Shown piece by piece: positions 7,650 to 16,426 of a DNA stretch of 32,290 bases (position 1 is its first letter; each line of letters begins with the position of its first letter). Source of the DNA: Pseudomonadota bacterium (GTDB lineage Bacteria; Pseudomonadota; Alphaproteobacteria; Rhizobiales; Hyphomicrobiaceae); the NCBI GenBank assembly GCA_003242645.1, contig QGVC01000005.1, forward strand, positions 1-32,290. Direction: 5' to 3'. The notes beneath the pieces are model-generated. The model had not been told where the DNA came from and searched no databases. It worked only from the letters and a program-made list of their open reading frames with translations. Both the position numbers and the translations under genes were made by a program.

Positions 7650-8321
7650 TTACGACTGCTTCTGTGACAGCTTCTCGAGCCTCTCCTGCATGGAGGCAAG
7701 CTGGGCCTTGAGATCCTCGATCTCCGACTTGTCTGCAGACTGGCTCGCTTTCTTGGAGGCTGGCTCACCGCCATCCTCCTTCTCCGACCCGGATCGCTTC
7801 TCTTCTTGTTTTGCGTCAGGACCCTGGGCGCCTCCGAACGGCGACCACATAGCCATCGCTTTCTCGAACATGGCTATGTTCTTGCGGGCCTGCTCCTGCA
7901 TGGCGTCGAGCGCAGCGGCGCCGAATGGGTTCTGGCCGAGCATGTGGGAGAACTGAGCGCGGAAACGCTCCTGCTCCTTCACGAGTGTCTCCAGGCTCAT
8001 CTGGAGATAGCTCGGTATCATGCGGGCGATGCTGTCATCGTAGAAGCGGATGAGCTGGCGCAGGAATGGAATGGGAAGCAGGGTCTGCCCCCCCGAACGC
8101 CCCTCCTGCTCGACGATGATCTGCGTAAGAACCGAGTGGGTCAGGTCTTCGCCGGTCTTGGCATCGTACACGACGAAGTCCCGGTCGGACCTTACCATCG
8201 CCGCAAGATCCTCCAGCGTCACGTACGTGCTGGTCTCTGTATTGTAGAGACGCCGGTTGGCGTATTTCTTGATGACCACCGCCTCCTTCTTCTCGGCGGG
8301 TGGGTCATTCTTGCTGAGCAT
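7650..8321 (-). CDS. phaR: Polyhydroxyalkanoate synthesis repressor PhaR
   Basis: Transcriptional repressor that senses PHA/PHB by binding the polymer and controls phasin and PHA genes. The 223-residue protein has the PHB_acc_N DNA-binding domain (about 15-80: VIKKYANRRLYNTETSTYVTLEDLAAMV). The polymer-associated PHB_acc region follows (about 80-150: LLPIPFLRQLIRFYDDSIARMIPSYLQMSLE). A charged linker and a C-terminal coiled coil (about 195-222) complete it. The ATG at 8321 is preferred; a TTG three codons upstream is also in frame. It is divergent from phaA, and TGCA repeats in the shared intergenic region are candidate binding sites. Confidence 0.94.
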   Translation of the reverse strand: MLSKNDPPAEKKEAVVIKKYANRRLYNTETSTYVTLEDLAAMVRSDRDFVVYDAKTGEDLTHSVLTQIIVEQEGRSGGQTLLPIPFLRQLIRFYDDSIARMIPSYLQMSLETLVKEQERFRAQFSHMLGQNPFGAAALDAMQEQARKNIAMFEKAMAMWSPFGGAQGPDAKQEEKRSGSEKEDGGEPASKKASQSADKSEIEDLKAQLASMQERLEKLSQKQS

Positions 8322-8413
8322 GGCGGTCAAATCGTGACATTGCCTCTATTTCACAAGCTAGCACAGTACCCCGGCGAGGCAACCTCTGATTTGCATAGAT
8401 AGGCGTTTTTCTG

Positions 8414-8440
8414 TTGCACTGCACCTAACGCTGCATTGCG
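8414..8440. promoter_or_regulatory. TGCA-rich cluster, candidate PhaR operator
   Basis: Within 27 bp the divergent phaR-phaA intergenic region has TGCA at 8415, 8420 and 8432 and TGC at 8437, with another TTGCA near 8391. Characterised PhaR proteins bind TGC/GCA-rich sites, so this is a plausible operator for phaR autoregulation and phaA control. The link is by family knowledge and position. Confidence 0.4.
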
Positions 8441-8557
8441 GGTCAGGACGGCGGGCTGCTATCGTGCTGGAAGTTTGGAGTTTCCATCGCGACGGGCGGC
8501 CCGGCCTCGACCAGGGTCGATATTCGTCACCAGTCCGGGTCATCCAGGAGAGGCACA

Positions 8558-9745
8558 ATGAGCGCAGACAATTCGACAGTCGTCATCGCGAGCGCCGCTC
8601 GCACGCCGGTGGGCTCGTTCAACGGGTCGCTCTCAAGTCTGCCAGCGCACGAGCTCGGTAAGGTGGCCATCAAGGCGGCCATCGAGAGGGCAGGCATCGA
8701 GCCCGGTGAGGTGGACGAGGTCATCATGGGCCAGATCCTCACGGCCGGTGCGGGCCAGAACCCGGCGCGTCAGGCCTCGATCGCCGCCGGCATTCCCGTC
8801 GACAGCCCCGCGTGGGGCATGAACCAGCTCTGCGGTTCGGGCCTCAGAGCCGTTGCGCTCGGTGCGCAGCAAATTCAGCTTGGCTCGTCGAATATAGTTG
8901 TCGCCGGCGGCCAGGAGAGCATGAGCCAGGCGCCCCACTGCGCCCATCTGCGCGAAGGTACCAAGATGGGCGACATTCAATTCATCGACACGATGATCAA
9001 GGACGGCCTGTGGGACGCCTTCAACGGCTATCACATGGGCTCGACGGCCGAGAACGTCGCCCGCCAGTGGCAAATCACCCGCGAGGAGCAGGATCGCTTC
9101 GCCGTCGCCTCGCAGAACAAGGCCGAAGCCGCCAAGAAGGCCGGCAAGTTCAAGGACGAGATCGCACCTGTAACGGTCGTGACTCGGAAGGGCGAGACGG
9201 TCGTCTCCGAGGATGAGTACATCCGCGAAGGCACAACCTACGAAGCCGTCGCCAAGCTGCGCCCAGCGTTCGAGAAGGACGGCACGGTGACGGCCGGCAA
9301 CGCCTCTGGCATCAATGACGGCGCTGCCGCGGTCGTGCTGATGACTTTGGCGGAGGCCGAAAAGCGGGGCATCACGCCGCTCGCGCGCATCGTCTCCTGG
9401 GCCCATGCGGGTGTCGATCCCTCCATCATGGGCACCGGCCCGATCCCGGCCTCCAAGAAGGCGCTGGCCAAGGCCGGCTGGACCGTGGACGACCTCGACT
9501 TAGTCGAAGCCAACGAAGCCTTTGCGGCCCAGGCGATCGCCGTCAACAAAGGCCTCGGCTGGGACACCGAGAAGGTCAACGTGAACGGGGGCGCCATCGC
9601 CATCGGTCACCCGATTGGCGCGTCGGGCGCGCGGATCCTGACCACACTGCTGTACGAAATGAAGCGTCGGGATGCGAAGAAGGGCATCGCCACGCTTTGC
9701 ATTGGGGGCGGGATGGGCATCGCGATGTGCGTGGAGCGCATTTGA
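8558..9745 (+). CDS. phaA: Acetyl-CoA acetyltransferase (beta-ketothiolase) PhaA/AtoB
   Basis: Biosynthetic thiolase condensing two acetyl-CoA into acetoacetyl-CoA, the first step toward polyhydroxybutyrate. The 395 residues match the family length. Active-site residues are Cys92 (QLCGSGLRA), His351 ([12 protein letters not shown]) and Cys381 (CIGGGMGIA). The [11 protein letters not shown] segment near residues 116-126 and [13 protein letters not shown] near 248-260 are standard thiolase blocks. An AGGAGAGG ribosome-binding site precedes the ATG at 8558. A hairpin terminator follows before phaB, so the two genes may be only partly cotranscribed. A degradative role cannot be excluded, but the phaR-phaA-phaB context indicates PHB synthesis. 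Confidence 0.95.
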   Translation: MSADNSTVVIASAARTPVGSFNGSLSSLPAHELGKVAIKAAIERAGIEPGEVDEVIMGQILTAGAGQNPARQASIAAGIPVDSPAWGMNQLCGSGLRAVALGAQQIQLGSSNIVVAGGQESMSQAPHCAHLREGTKMGDIQFIDTMIKDGLWDAFNGYHMGSTAENVARQWQITREEQDRFAVASQNKAEAAKKAGKFKDEIAPVTVVTRKGETVVSEDEYIREGTTYEAVAKLRPAFEKDGTVTAGNASGINDGAAAVVLMTLAEAEKRGITPLARIVSWAHAGVDPSIMGTGPIPASKKALAKAGWTVDDLDLVEANEAFAAQAIAVNKGLGWDTEKVNVNGGAIAIGHPIGASGARILTTLLYEMKRRDAKKGIATLCIGGGMGIAMCVERI

Positions 9746-9798
9746 TCCAGCGCATTGGACACCATCACAAGGGACAATAAATAAACAGCGATTATTAT

Positions 9799-9831
9799 GA
9801 GGCTGGCGGAGATTGTTCCTCCAGCCTCTTT
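9799..9831 (+). terminator. Rho-independent terminator/attenuator between phaA and phaB
   Basis: GAGGCTGG (9799-9806) pairs with CCAGCCTC (9821-9828) around a 14-nt loop that can pair further, followed by TTTC. It lies about 55 bp past the phaA stop and about 65 bp before the phaB start, so it could partly terminate or attenuate read-through into phaB. Confidence 0.6.
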
Positions 9832-9894
9832 CATGCGGGCGGAGAACGCCGCGCACGGATGTTTGTTGCGCTTTCGCGACTGGGAGGGTTCACC

Positions 9895-10620
9895 ATGGCA
9901 CGTGTGGCGATCGTCACAGGAGGAACGCGCGGTATCGGCGCGGCAATCTCCGTCGCGCTCAAGAACAAAGGTTATCGGGTCGCCGCCAACTACGCGGGGA
10001 ATGATGCTGCAGCCCGCCAGTTTCAGGCCGAGCACGGAATTCCGGTCTACAAGTTCGACGTCAGCGATTTCGCGGCTTGCGAAAAAGGCGTCCAACAGAT
10101 CGTTCGGGATCTGGGCCCTGTCGACATTCTCGTGAACAATGCGGGCATCACCCGCGATGCCATGCTGCACCGGATGACCAGAGAGCAGTGGGACGCCGTC
10201 ATCCGCACCAATCTCGACTCCGTTTTCAACATGACCCGGCTCGTGATCGAGGGCATGCGTGCACGGAATTTCGGGCGCATCATCAACATTTCATCGATCA
10301 ATGGGCGAAAGGGTCAGCTGGGCCAGGTGAATTATTCGGCCGCGAAAGCGGGCCTCCTCGGGTTCACCAAAGCTGTCGCGCTGGAAGGCGCCTCGAAGGG
10401 CATCACCTGCAACGCCATCGCGCCGGGATACATCAGCACGGAAATGGTTGCTGCCGTCCCGAAGGAGGTACTCGAGACCAAAATTCTGCCTTCCATTCCA
10501 GTGGGTCGACTTGGCACCCCTGAGGAGATCGCCCGCTGTGTCGTCTTCCTCGCTGCTGACGAGGCCGGATTCATCACGGGCGCCTGCCTCGACGCCAACG
10601 GTGGTCAGTACATGGCGTGA
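9895..10620 (+). CDS. phaB: Acetoacetyl-CoA reductase PhaB (short-chain dehydrogenase)
   Basis: NADPH-dependent reduction of acetoacetyl-CoA to (R)-3-hydroxybutyryl-CoA, the second step of PHB synthesis. The 241-residue SDR protein has the TGGTRGIG nucleotide-binding motif (8-15), NNAG (81-84) and the catalytic residues Ser134, Tyr147 and Lys151 (YSAAK). DANGGQYMA at the C-terminus is typical of PhaB. The start ATG at 9895 is supported by GGGAGGG just upstream; the frame open to 9859 lacks such a site. It is convergent with the MFS gene only 16 bp away. FabG paralogs are similar, but adjacency to phaA favours PhaB. Confidence 0.94.
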   Translation: MARVAIVTGGTRGIGAAISVALKNKGYRVAANYAGNDAAARQFQAEHGIPVYKFDVSDFAACEKGVQQIVRDLGPVDILVNNAGITRDAMLHRMTREQWDAVIRTNLDSVFNMTRLVIEGMRARNFGRIINISSINGRKGQLGQVNYSAAKAGLLGFTKAVALEGASKGITCNAIAPGYISTEMVAAVPKEVLETKILPSIPVGRLGTPEEIARCVVFLAADEAGFITGACLDANGGQYMA

Positions 10621-10636
10621 GCGGAAAGTCGTTTGA

Positions 10637-11836
10637 TCAGGGACGATCGGTCTTGTGGGTTGGGTAGAAGCGAACGGTGCAAACCGCTGCCACCAACCCA
10701 ATGACGCCCATGACCATCATGGCGAGGTAGCTCAAGCCGCCGAAGGGCCCATAAAGCATTCCTGCCAGAAGCGTTGCAGCACCCATGCCGATCCCACCTG
10801 TAGCCGCTGCAAACAGGGCCTGTGCTGTTCCCGCCTGCTCTTGCGGGACGATGGCGTGGATATGATGCATAGCTCCGATATGCGTTGCACCAAAGGTCAA
10901 CCCGTGCAGCACCTGTAGCGGAAAAAGCAGCGCCAACGGTGGGTCGAAAGCCATGAGTCCCCACCGGACCACGGCAGTCGCAGCGCCCGCCATGATGAAG
11001 CCCATCGGCCCGATGTGGGTCATGAAACGCCCTGCGGAGTAGAAGAGCAGGATTTCCGCGACAACGCCGAGCGACCAGAGCACTCCGATGGTCGTGGACG
11101 AGAGGCCCTGAGCTTGCCAGTGCAGAACGCCGAAAGCATAGAAGACCGCATGGCTGGCCTGCACCAGACCTGCCGCTGCGACGAACAGCAGAAATTTTCC
11201 TGAGCCCGCGACTCTCGCCACCTCTCTCGGTGTAAGGAGACGTCGCCCTGGCGTGATAGGTCTTCCTTCATTCGCGTCACCGGCCGGCAGCAGCCATGCC
11301 GAGACCAGCAGACCGCCGGAGCAGATCACCAGCATCCAGATGATCGACGACGCTCCTACCGTTCCGACCAACGTGCCGCCCGCGAAGGTCGCAGCAATAA
11401 AGGCGAGCGACCCCCATAGCCGCATTCGGCCGTAGTCAACGCCCAGCCCGCGAACGCCCGAGAGAGCGACCGCTTCACCAATCGGCAAGCAGGTTTGCGA
11501 ACCCACGACGAAAGCCGCGGTGAACAGTGCGATGAGCAAGAAGCCGTACGATTGACTCAACGCGAGCACAGCAAGCAGCCCGCAGCCAGCTGCAATGATG
11601 ATGGCCTGGCGCCTGTCGCCGGATCGGTCCGCGAGAAATGCGGCAACCGGCCCAATGACGATCCGCAGAAACAGGGGAGCAGCCGTGACAACACCGATTT
11701 CGGCAGGGCTCAGCCCGCGCCAGTCCAGCCAGACAGGGAAGAACGGGAGCTGTACGCCGTACAAGACGAAGAGCGCCGCGAAGAACAGCGACAGACGCAA
11801 GCTGAAGTCGCGAGCGGGCGTAGTGGAAAAGCTCAT
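10637..11836 (-). CDS. MFS transporter, 3-phenylpropionate (HcaT)/LacY-like family
   Basis: A 399-residue inner-membrane transporter with about 12 TM helices. It starts with FFAALFVLYGVQLPFFPVWLDWRGLSPAEIG, the hallmark of the MFS_1-like/HcaT branch, and carries YGRMRLWGSLAFIAA near residue 145, another signature of that branch. LADRSGDRRQA (about 69-79) is the cytoplasmic loop-2 MFS motif. The substrate cannot be deduced; HcaT relatives are annotated for phenylpropionate, but the family is broad and no aromatic-catabolism gene is nearby. Start ATG at 11836. It is convergent with phaB and divergent, across about 110 bp, from the 236-residue gene. Confidence 0.85.
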   Translation of the reverse strand: MSFSTTPARDFSLRLSLFFAALFVLYGVQLPFFPVWLDWRGLSPAEIGVVTAAPLFLRIVIGPVAAFLADRSGDRRQAIIIAAGCGLLAVLALSQSYGFLLIALFTAAFVVGSQTCLPIGEAVALSGVRGLGVDYGRMRLWGSLAFIAATFAGGTLVGTVGASSIIWMLVICSGGLLVSAWLLPAGDANEGRPITPGRRLLTPREVARVAGSGKFLLFVAAAGLVQASHAVFYAFGVLHWQAQGLSSTTIGVLWSLGVVAEILLFYSAGRFMTHIGPMGFIMAGAATAVVRWGLMAFDPPLALLFPLQVLHGLTFGATHIGAMHHIHAIVPQEQAGTAQALFAAATGGIGMGAATLLAGMLYGPFGGLSYLAMMVMGVIGLVAAVCTVRFYPTHKTDRP

Positions 11837-11947
11837 GGACGCAGGGCTGCAAAAAGGCCTTTGGACGAATCCGAGGTGGCGCCCTTGTCGCCCTCGAATC
11901 GGCGTATGTCTCCAAGAATCAGAGTTTGTAATTCAGCGGATCTGCCC

Positions 11948-12658
11948 ATGCAGCAACAACAACAGTGGTACGCCCAGACGTCCGTGGACCTTGAGCAGGA
12001 GTACCGAACCATTGAGGCGGCGCTGCTCAACACGCCTCGCGGTCGCTGGTTTCTGGCCGAGCATGGTCGGCGTGCGCGGCGTCTGGACAGCTACATGCTC
12101 GAAGCGGCGATAGAGAAACTGCAGAAGTCGATCCGCCAGCCGCCGGCGCTTCTGGGGCAGCTCCGGCATGAGGTGGAGGAGCTGAGGCAATTCTTGAGCG
12201 AAACTCGCATCGAGCTTATGGCGAGACCTCGCCACCTCGACGAGAATGCCCCCTCCGATTCACCTCCGGACGGCATTCTGCGGGCCGCAGAAGCTCTCCA
12301 CGAGCTGGCTTGGACGCTGCATGCGAACGAGATCAATGCGGAAACCTGTGAGAAGATTGCGCGCCAGGCATCTGCGATCTATGCGCTGAGCGTCCGCCAG
12401 GCTCTCGAGTCGGAGCGCACCCAAAAGCTTGCCATTGCACTTGATGCTGCATGCGCGCGGCTGAGCGCCCTGCTCGAGACGATTGCCCACGAATCGGAGA
12501 TCGACACGGCCCCCCTGCCGCCCTCCGAAGAAGTCGCGTCCATGACGGCACTTCTTGCGGAGCAGCTGGCACCTCCGGCTACCTCTTCGGAAGAAAGCGT
12601 TGAAGCATCGAATGACAAAGAGGTCGACCTAGGGGATTTGATCGACAAGGGCGAATGA
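11948..12658 (+). CDS. Hypothetical protein with RGRWFL-motif helical N-terminus
   Basis: Not assigned. The 236-residue product starts MQQQQQWYAQ and appears largely alpha-helical. A striking segment, TPRGRWFLAEHGRRAR (about 29-44), resembles one I recall in uncharacterised Rhizobiales proteins, some annotated with chemotaxis-phosphatase-like names; that resemblance is weak. The middle (about 50-180) is amphipathic helix, possibly coiled coil, and the C-terminus (about 185-236) is acidic and disordered, ending in DKEVDLGDLIDKGE. There is no signal peptide or TM helix, so it is probably cytosolic. An in-frame ATG at 11906 is an alternative start; neither has a strong ribosome-binding site. It converges on the 1085-residue gene. 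Confidence 0.65.
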   Translation: MQQQQQWYAQTSVDLEQEYRTIEAALLNTPRGRWFLAEHGRRARRLDSYMLEAAIEKLQKSIRQPPALLGQLRHEVEELRQFLSETRIELMARPRHLDENAPSDSPPDGILRAAEALHELAWTLHANEINAETCEKIARQASAIYALSVRQALESERTQKLAIALDAACARLSALLETIAHESEIDTAPLPPSEEVASMTALLAEQLAPPATSSEESVEASNDKEVDLGDLIDKGE

Positions 12659-12867
12659 TCGACAGGGAAGAATGAAAAGTGGCGCTCTACCGATGTGGTT
12701 CTGCTGGTGGAGCGTTGGCTTGAGTCCAGCTTTCGAAACTGTTCCAATCAGAAACCGGCGCCGCTTGATGCGCCCTACTTCTTTCGAAGGCGTGAGAATT
12801 CGTTCATTCGCTCGATGTCACGCGATCTTCTCCCATCAATGGAGAAGGGCGCCGGGCAATCGAAGCG

Positions 12868-12916
12868 CAATCGGATGCATAGCGTCTCGCAAATCGAGAA
12901 AGGCTGCATCCGATTG
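12868..12916. repeat. Perfect 12-bp inverted repeat with nested stem in a convergent intergenic region
   Basis: CAATCGGATGCA (12868-12879) and TGCATCCGATTG (12905-12916) are exact reverse complements separated by 25 nt. The spacer contains a second stem, TCTCG (12885-12889)/CGAGA (12895-12899). It lies 6 bp beyond the end of the 1085-residue gene and about 210 bp beyond the 236-residue gene. There is no T-run on either strand, so this is not a typical intrinsic terminator. It may be a 3' stability hairpin, a bidirectional stop, or a dispersed palindromic element. Confidence 0.6.
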
Positions 12917-12921
12917 ACAAA

Positions 12922-15900
12922 TCAATTCAGGCGGGACCTTGGGCTGGCGACCTCGAAATGGTCGATCAGATCTTTTGCGCGCTTCCAAGGGGCCTCGTCG
13001 GCCAAATCATACGACTGCAGCGCTTTGAGCTCTTTCAGAAGCATCTGCTCGCTCGGTTGCTGCAGGTTGTCGGCGCCGGCAGCAAACTCCAGTGCTTCGA
13101 TAAGCTTGTCGAGCAAATCGGCCTCGGGGCTGAGCAACAGTGCCGGGCGAAGTCGATCGATTGTCGTCGCCAGCTCGTCCACCAGCGACAATGCTGTCCG
13201 CTGGTTCCCAAAGCGCTCGCGAAGCTCTTCCCTCTTGTGTTCGAGGCGTTCTGTCCAGCGACGCTCGCGCTCATAGAATTCCTGGTGCAAATTTTCGTTA
13301 CGGTACGCCATCCGACGCAAAGCCTCGCCAGCGGCGAGTGCGGCCTGCGCCACGTGCTCGTCTTTCAGGCGCTCATACGCCGAGAGCGGAATACCAACGC
13401 TGTCGAGAAGCTCCGCGAGGATTTCATCTTGCAGATCGTCTGAGAACGCGTAGCTCCCATTTGGCGCGGCGCTGGCGTCATGTGTGATTTGTCGCTGGTA
13501 ATCGCTTCTTTCGTACAGTTCAGCGGGTTTCGACGACAGAGCGCCGCCAATCACCGGGCTGCGCACTTGCGGTATGGCTCCGGCAGAGGCCAGCAGGCGG
13601 CCTCTCAGGTGCGCCAGCACACGGTAGAAGTCACCGTGGACACGGTATTGGTTTGAATCGATACGGATGACCCGATTGAATGTCGCGCCCGCGTTCAGCG
13701 CGCTGCGCACGATAAGGGCATGATGATCGGGGACTTGGTCCATCCATACCTCGGCCATGTAGCCGTTCTCCTCCCTGATGGGATGAAGATGGCTCAGCAC
13801 GGTCTCGGCATTCCCCGCGATGTCGGGCAGCAGGGCCACTGAAATGACCCGCTCCATATCGGCCATGGCAGCGTAATACTGGTTGGCCTCGAATTCCCGC
13901 CTTGCGACGGCAGACAGGTATTCGAACAGCTCAGCCCGAATCTCGTAGCGCGGCATTCCGGGGTGGGGCTGCCGCACAGCCCCGATGGTCGCGCCGGCAT
14001 TCATCACCCGCAGCAAGTCAGGAGCATGCGGATCATCGTCATGAATGATGACTTCTGCCGTGAAACCGTTCGTTGGCGTGATCGGACGCATGGCATCAAG
14101 TACGGCGCGCGCCGTCTCCAGCCTGTGCGGGATCAAGGCTGTTTCGATGATCGCCTCGAGCTGCTGGGCGCTGCGGGCCTTGTAAGTTGGGATGTCCGAC
14201 AGCGGAGAGCGGACCGCATTGGCACCGAAAAGCCCGGCCAGGAAAATGAGCGAGTCGAGCCCGATGGCGATCGCGAGCGACAGATAGGCCAAGTAATTGC
14301 CATCCTCGAAAGCATTGAGCGTCACGACGAACCGATGTGCCTTGTCGTCACGATTGATCTCGGCGGTGTTGATGCGAGCCCGTAGCTCCTCTGTATCAGC
14401 GCTCGGAAGCCCGCTGTCGGCGAGACACTTGCGGGCGAAGCCGAACAAGTCGTCCGCGGATTGAAGGTGCGCGAGCTTGCTTCCTCCTGCGCACTCGGTT
14501 TCGAACAATTTGAGACCGGAATTCAGCCCGAATACGACAGCCGCCGCCTCGTGAAACTGCTTGGGGCTGCAATCGATACCGCGCGCTCTTTCTTCCGTAG
14601 CGGGAGTGCTCGCCAGTGCGGCCATAATTTGAGAGCAGAGCTGTTCAACCGTCGCCAATTTTTCGGCTGACGGCTCCTGCCGAAAGTCGGCGCGCGCCTG
14701 CGCAAACAGCGGCAACATGTGATTGGGATCGAGCTTCGCCTCGCCGTCACCCCCCGTTTCTTGCGCAGCCCTAATGAGCTGATCGGCAGCTTCCATCTCG
14801 CTCGCCAGCTTGGCGAGGTCGCCATCGATCGTCGCAAGCTCGCGCTCCAGCTGAGCAATACGGGCTTCCACATCGCGGAGGCGCTTTTCTGCGTCCTTGG
14901 TCCGCTCTTCCTTGATCCCGTATTCGTCTTGCAACCGCTGGAGCTCGGCCATCCGCTGGCGGTAAACGGGGCCGCGACCTTGTTTGCCCGTACCTTCAAC
15001 GCCGCGCTCCTCCGCGAGGGCCTCGACGCGCTTTTCATCGACCTCGCGAGCCTTTGCATCCAGCTCGCTCTTGTGCCGAGCGTATTCAGCTGCGAGTCGG
15101 GGGCGCTCGCCGCGGGCACGCGCGAGTTCCTCCGTTAGCGCGGTTTTCCTGGTCAACAGACCGGCTTGCCCGCTTTGGGCGGTGGCTTTCCGCTCCTGCT
15201 GCTCTGCAATGGCCTTCCGGCGCTGCTCGAGTTGCTGGAGGAAATAGGCTTCGATTTCGCGCGAGGATGCCTGTGCGCGACGTGTAAGCTCGCTGAGCTG
15301 GGCATCGTAGTGCTGCCACTCAGCCGTTTCGAAAAGCCGTGCTGCCTCGGTCACACGCCGGGATGCGATGGTCGCGCCGATATCGGACAGAATGCCGGAG
15401 ACCTGATTTTGCGCGCGCAGGTCCGCCGCCCGCTTACGCTGCTCCTCCGGAAAAATGACGCTGAAAAACGAGTCGAACGAAAAGAAGACGGAGGTGCCCA
15501 TACAAGCCAGGAACATGACCCAGAGCACCACGTTGCGAGCTATGACGCGCGTTCCCCTGACGTAGGGAATCGCAAGCTCACCCCCGCGAATGAAGCTGTA
15601 AGCGATAGCGGCCGTAATCAGCAGCGCGATCGCGAAATACATCGCAACTGTCGCAAACCGGCTCCAATCGAACGAGAGATCGGCGGTCCTCGTCCAGCTT
15701 ACGGCGCCGGAGATATGCAGCAGCCAATAGAAAATTGCTCCTGAAGTCGCGAGCCCCAGCACCATTCCAATGACGGCATCGGCAGGCGTCCGCTCTCGTT
15801 TGCTGCCGTCCACCTGGCTCATTCCGGTGGCAAAGCTCTCGCCGATCAGCCAGGCGACGATCAGCATCACAGCCTGAATGCCGAACGTGATCATCAGGGA

Positions 15901-16179
15901 CAGCAGCGGCTCATTCGTGAAGTTGCGCATGCCATCCCAAGTGCGCCAACCGGATGCCAGGGAGAGGACGATGGCAGCAGTGCCGAGCAGCGCAAGCTGC
16001 CAGTTGGTGAGCATCACCTCCTGGATGATCTTCCAGACGCGCGCGACGAAGCCGTTCGCCCGGAGGGCGTAGACAAGTGCAGCGAGGATCAGGAGAAGAA
16101 CAAGAAGGCTACGCCAAGTCTCGGCACTTATGCTGCCCAGGACCGCAAGCGCGCCGTCCGCGACCGACTTGAATTCCAT
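12922..16179 (-). CDS. Large multi-TM/coiled-coil membrane protein with internal tandem duplication, unknown function
   Basis: Not recognised. The 1085-residue product has about six N-terminal TM helices (near 22-42, 59-77, 92-112, 135-155, 174-196 and 216-240). A long coiled coil follows (about 295-470), rich in Arg, Glu and Lys. A soluble segment with several Cys (about 500-600) precedes a seventh TM helix (about 628-652). Two tandem copies of a roughly 90-residue domain come next (about 673-763 and 774-862), then a C-terminal helical region (about 910-1075). By topology the coiled coil and the duplicated domain fall on opposite sides of the membrane if TM count holds. No catalytic motif is seen. 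Start ATG at 16179 has only a weak ribosome-binding site. A cell-envelope or scaffold role is inference from architecture and neighbours. Confidence 0.85.
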   Translation of the reverse strand: MEFKSVADGALAVLGSISAETWRSLLVLLLILAALVYALRANGFVARVWKIIQEVMLTNWQLALLGTAAIVLSLASGWRTWDGMRNFTNEPLLSLMITFGIQAVMLIVAWLIGESFATGMSQVDGSKRERTPADAVIGMVLGLATSGAIFYWLLHISGAVSWTRTADLSFDWSRFATVAMYFAIALLITAAIAYSFIRGGELAIPYVRGTRVIARNVVLWVMFLACMGTSVFFSFDSFFSVIFPEEQRKRAADLRAQNQVSGILSDIGATIASRRVTEAARLFETAEWQHYDAQLSELTRRAQASSREIEAYFLQQLEQRRKAIAEQQERKATAQSGQAGLLTRKTALTEELARARGERPRLAAEYARHKSELDAKAREVDEKRVEALAEERGVEGTGKQGRGPVYRQRMAELQRLQDEYGIKEERTKDAEKRLRDVEARIAQLERELATIDGDLAKLASEMEAADQLIRAAQETGGDGEAKLDPNHMLPLFAQARADFRQEPSAEKLATVEQLCSQIMAALASTPATEERARGIDCSPKQFHEAAAVVFGLNSGLKLFETECAGGSKLAHLQSADDLFGFARKCLADSGLPSADTEELRARINTAEINRDDKAHRFVVTLNAFEDGNYLAYLSLAIAIGLDSLIFLAGLFGANAVRSPLSDIPTYKARSAQQLEAIIETALIPHRLETARAVLDAMRPITPTNGFTAEVIIHDDDPHAPDLLRVMNAGATIGAVRQPHPGMPRYEIRAELFEYLSAVARREFEANQYYAAMADMERVISVALLPDIAGNAETVLSHLHPIREENGYMAEVWMDQVPDHHALIVRSALNAGATFNRVIRIDSNQYRVHGDFYRVLAHLRGRLLASAGAIPQVRSPVIGGALSSKPAELYERSDYQRQITHDASAAPNGSYAFSDDLQDEILAELLDSVGIPLSAYERLKDEHVAQAALAAGEALRRMAYRNENLHQEFYERERRWTERLEHKREELRERFGNQRTALSLVDELATTIDRLRPALLLSPEADLLDKLIEALEFAAGADNLQQPSEQMLLKELKALQSYDLADEAPWKRAKDLIDHFEVASPRSRLN
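13594..14163 (-). repeat. Internal protein-level tandem duplication (two ~90-residue units)
   Basis: Unit 1 (residues about 673-763, nt 13891-14163) and unit 2 (about 774-862, nt 13594-13860) align along their length. Shared elements are [LM]Ex-[VI]I-ALxP at the start, AxxVL..xxPI, NG[FY]xAEV, an exact NAGAT, and YxxxxxxFxxxLAxxR-like ends. The similarity is at protein level only, so the duplication is old. This domain is not one I can name. Confidence 0.8.
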
Positions 16180-16395
16180 ACCAGAGTACCCCGCAGCACC
16201 GCCCTCTGCCTGCAGCCCGGCAACGCATTATGCAGACTTGAGCTGAACGTTGTCGAGCTTGGCTCCACCTCACAAACAATCGTTCAGCATGCCTACGAGT
16301 ACCGGCGCTTTCACGGCTGCATTAGGGCAACCCTGCCACAGTTGTCACCAGAGGTCAGAGTCTCAAGGATCAGCTGAAGAGATTATGAATATGTG

Positions 16396-16418
16396 AAAAA
16401 GCGGCCACGCTTCGTGGC
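16396..16418 (-). terminator. Rho-independent terminator after the dipeptide epimerase gene
   Basis: On the minus strand a 6-bp stem, GCCACG/CGTGGC, with a 3-nt loop is followed by CGC and TTTTT. It starts 9 bp past the epimerase stop. It would end the scaffold-epimerase transcript before the 1085-residue gene promoter region. The rest of the 16180-16426 gap shows no other clear element. Confidence 0.75.
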
Positions 16419-16426
16419 TTCTAACT

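Noticed and set aside
11495..11947. Upstream extension of the 236-residue gene across the MFS gene
   Set aside because: It would be antisense to an intact transporter and its composition is not protein-like; starts at 11906 or 11948 are far more reasonable.
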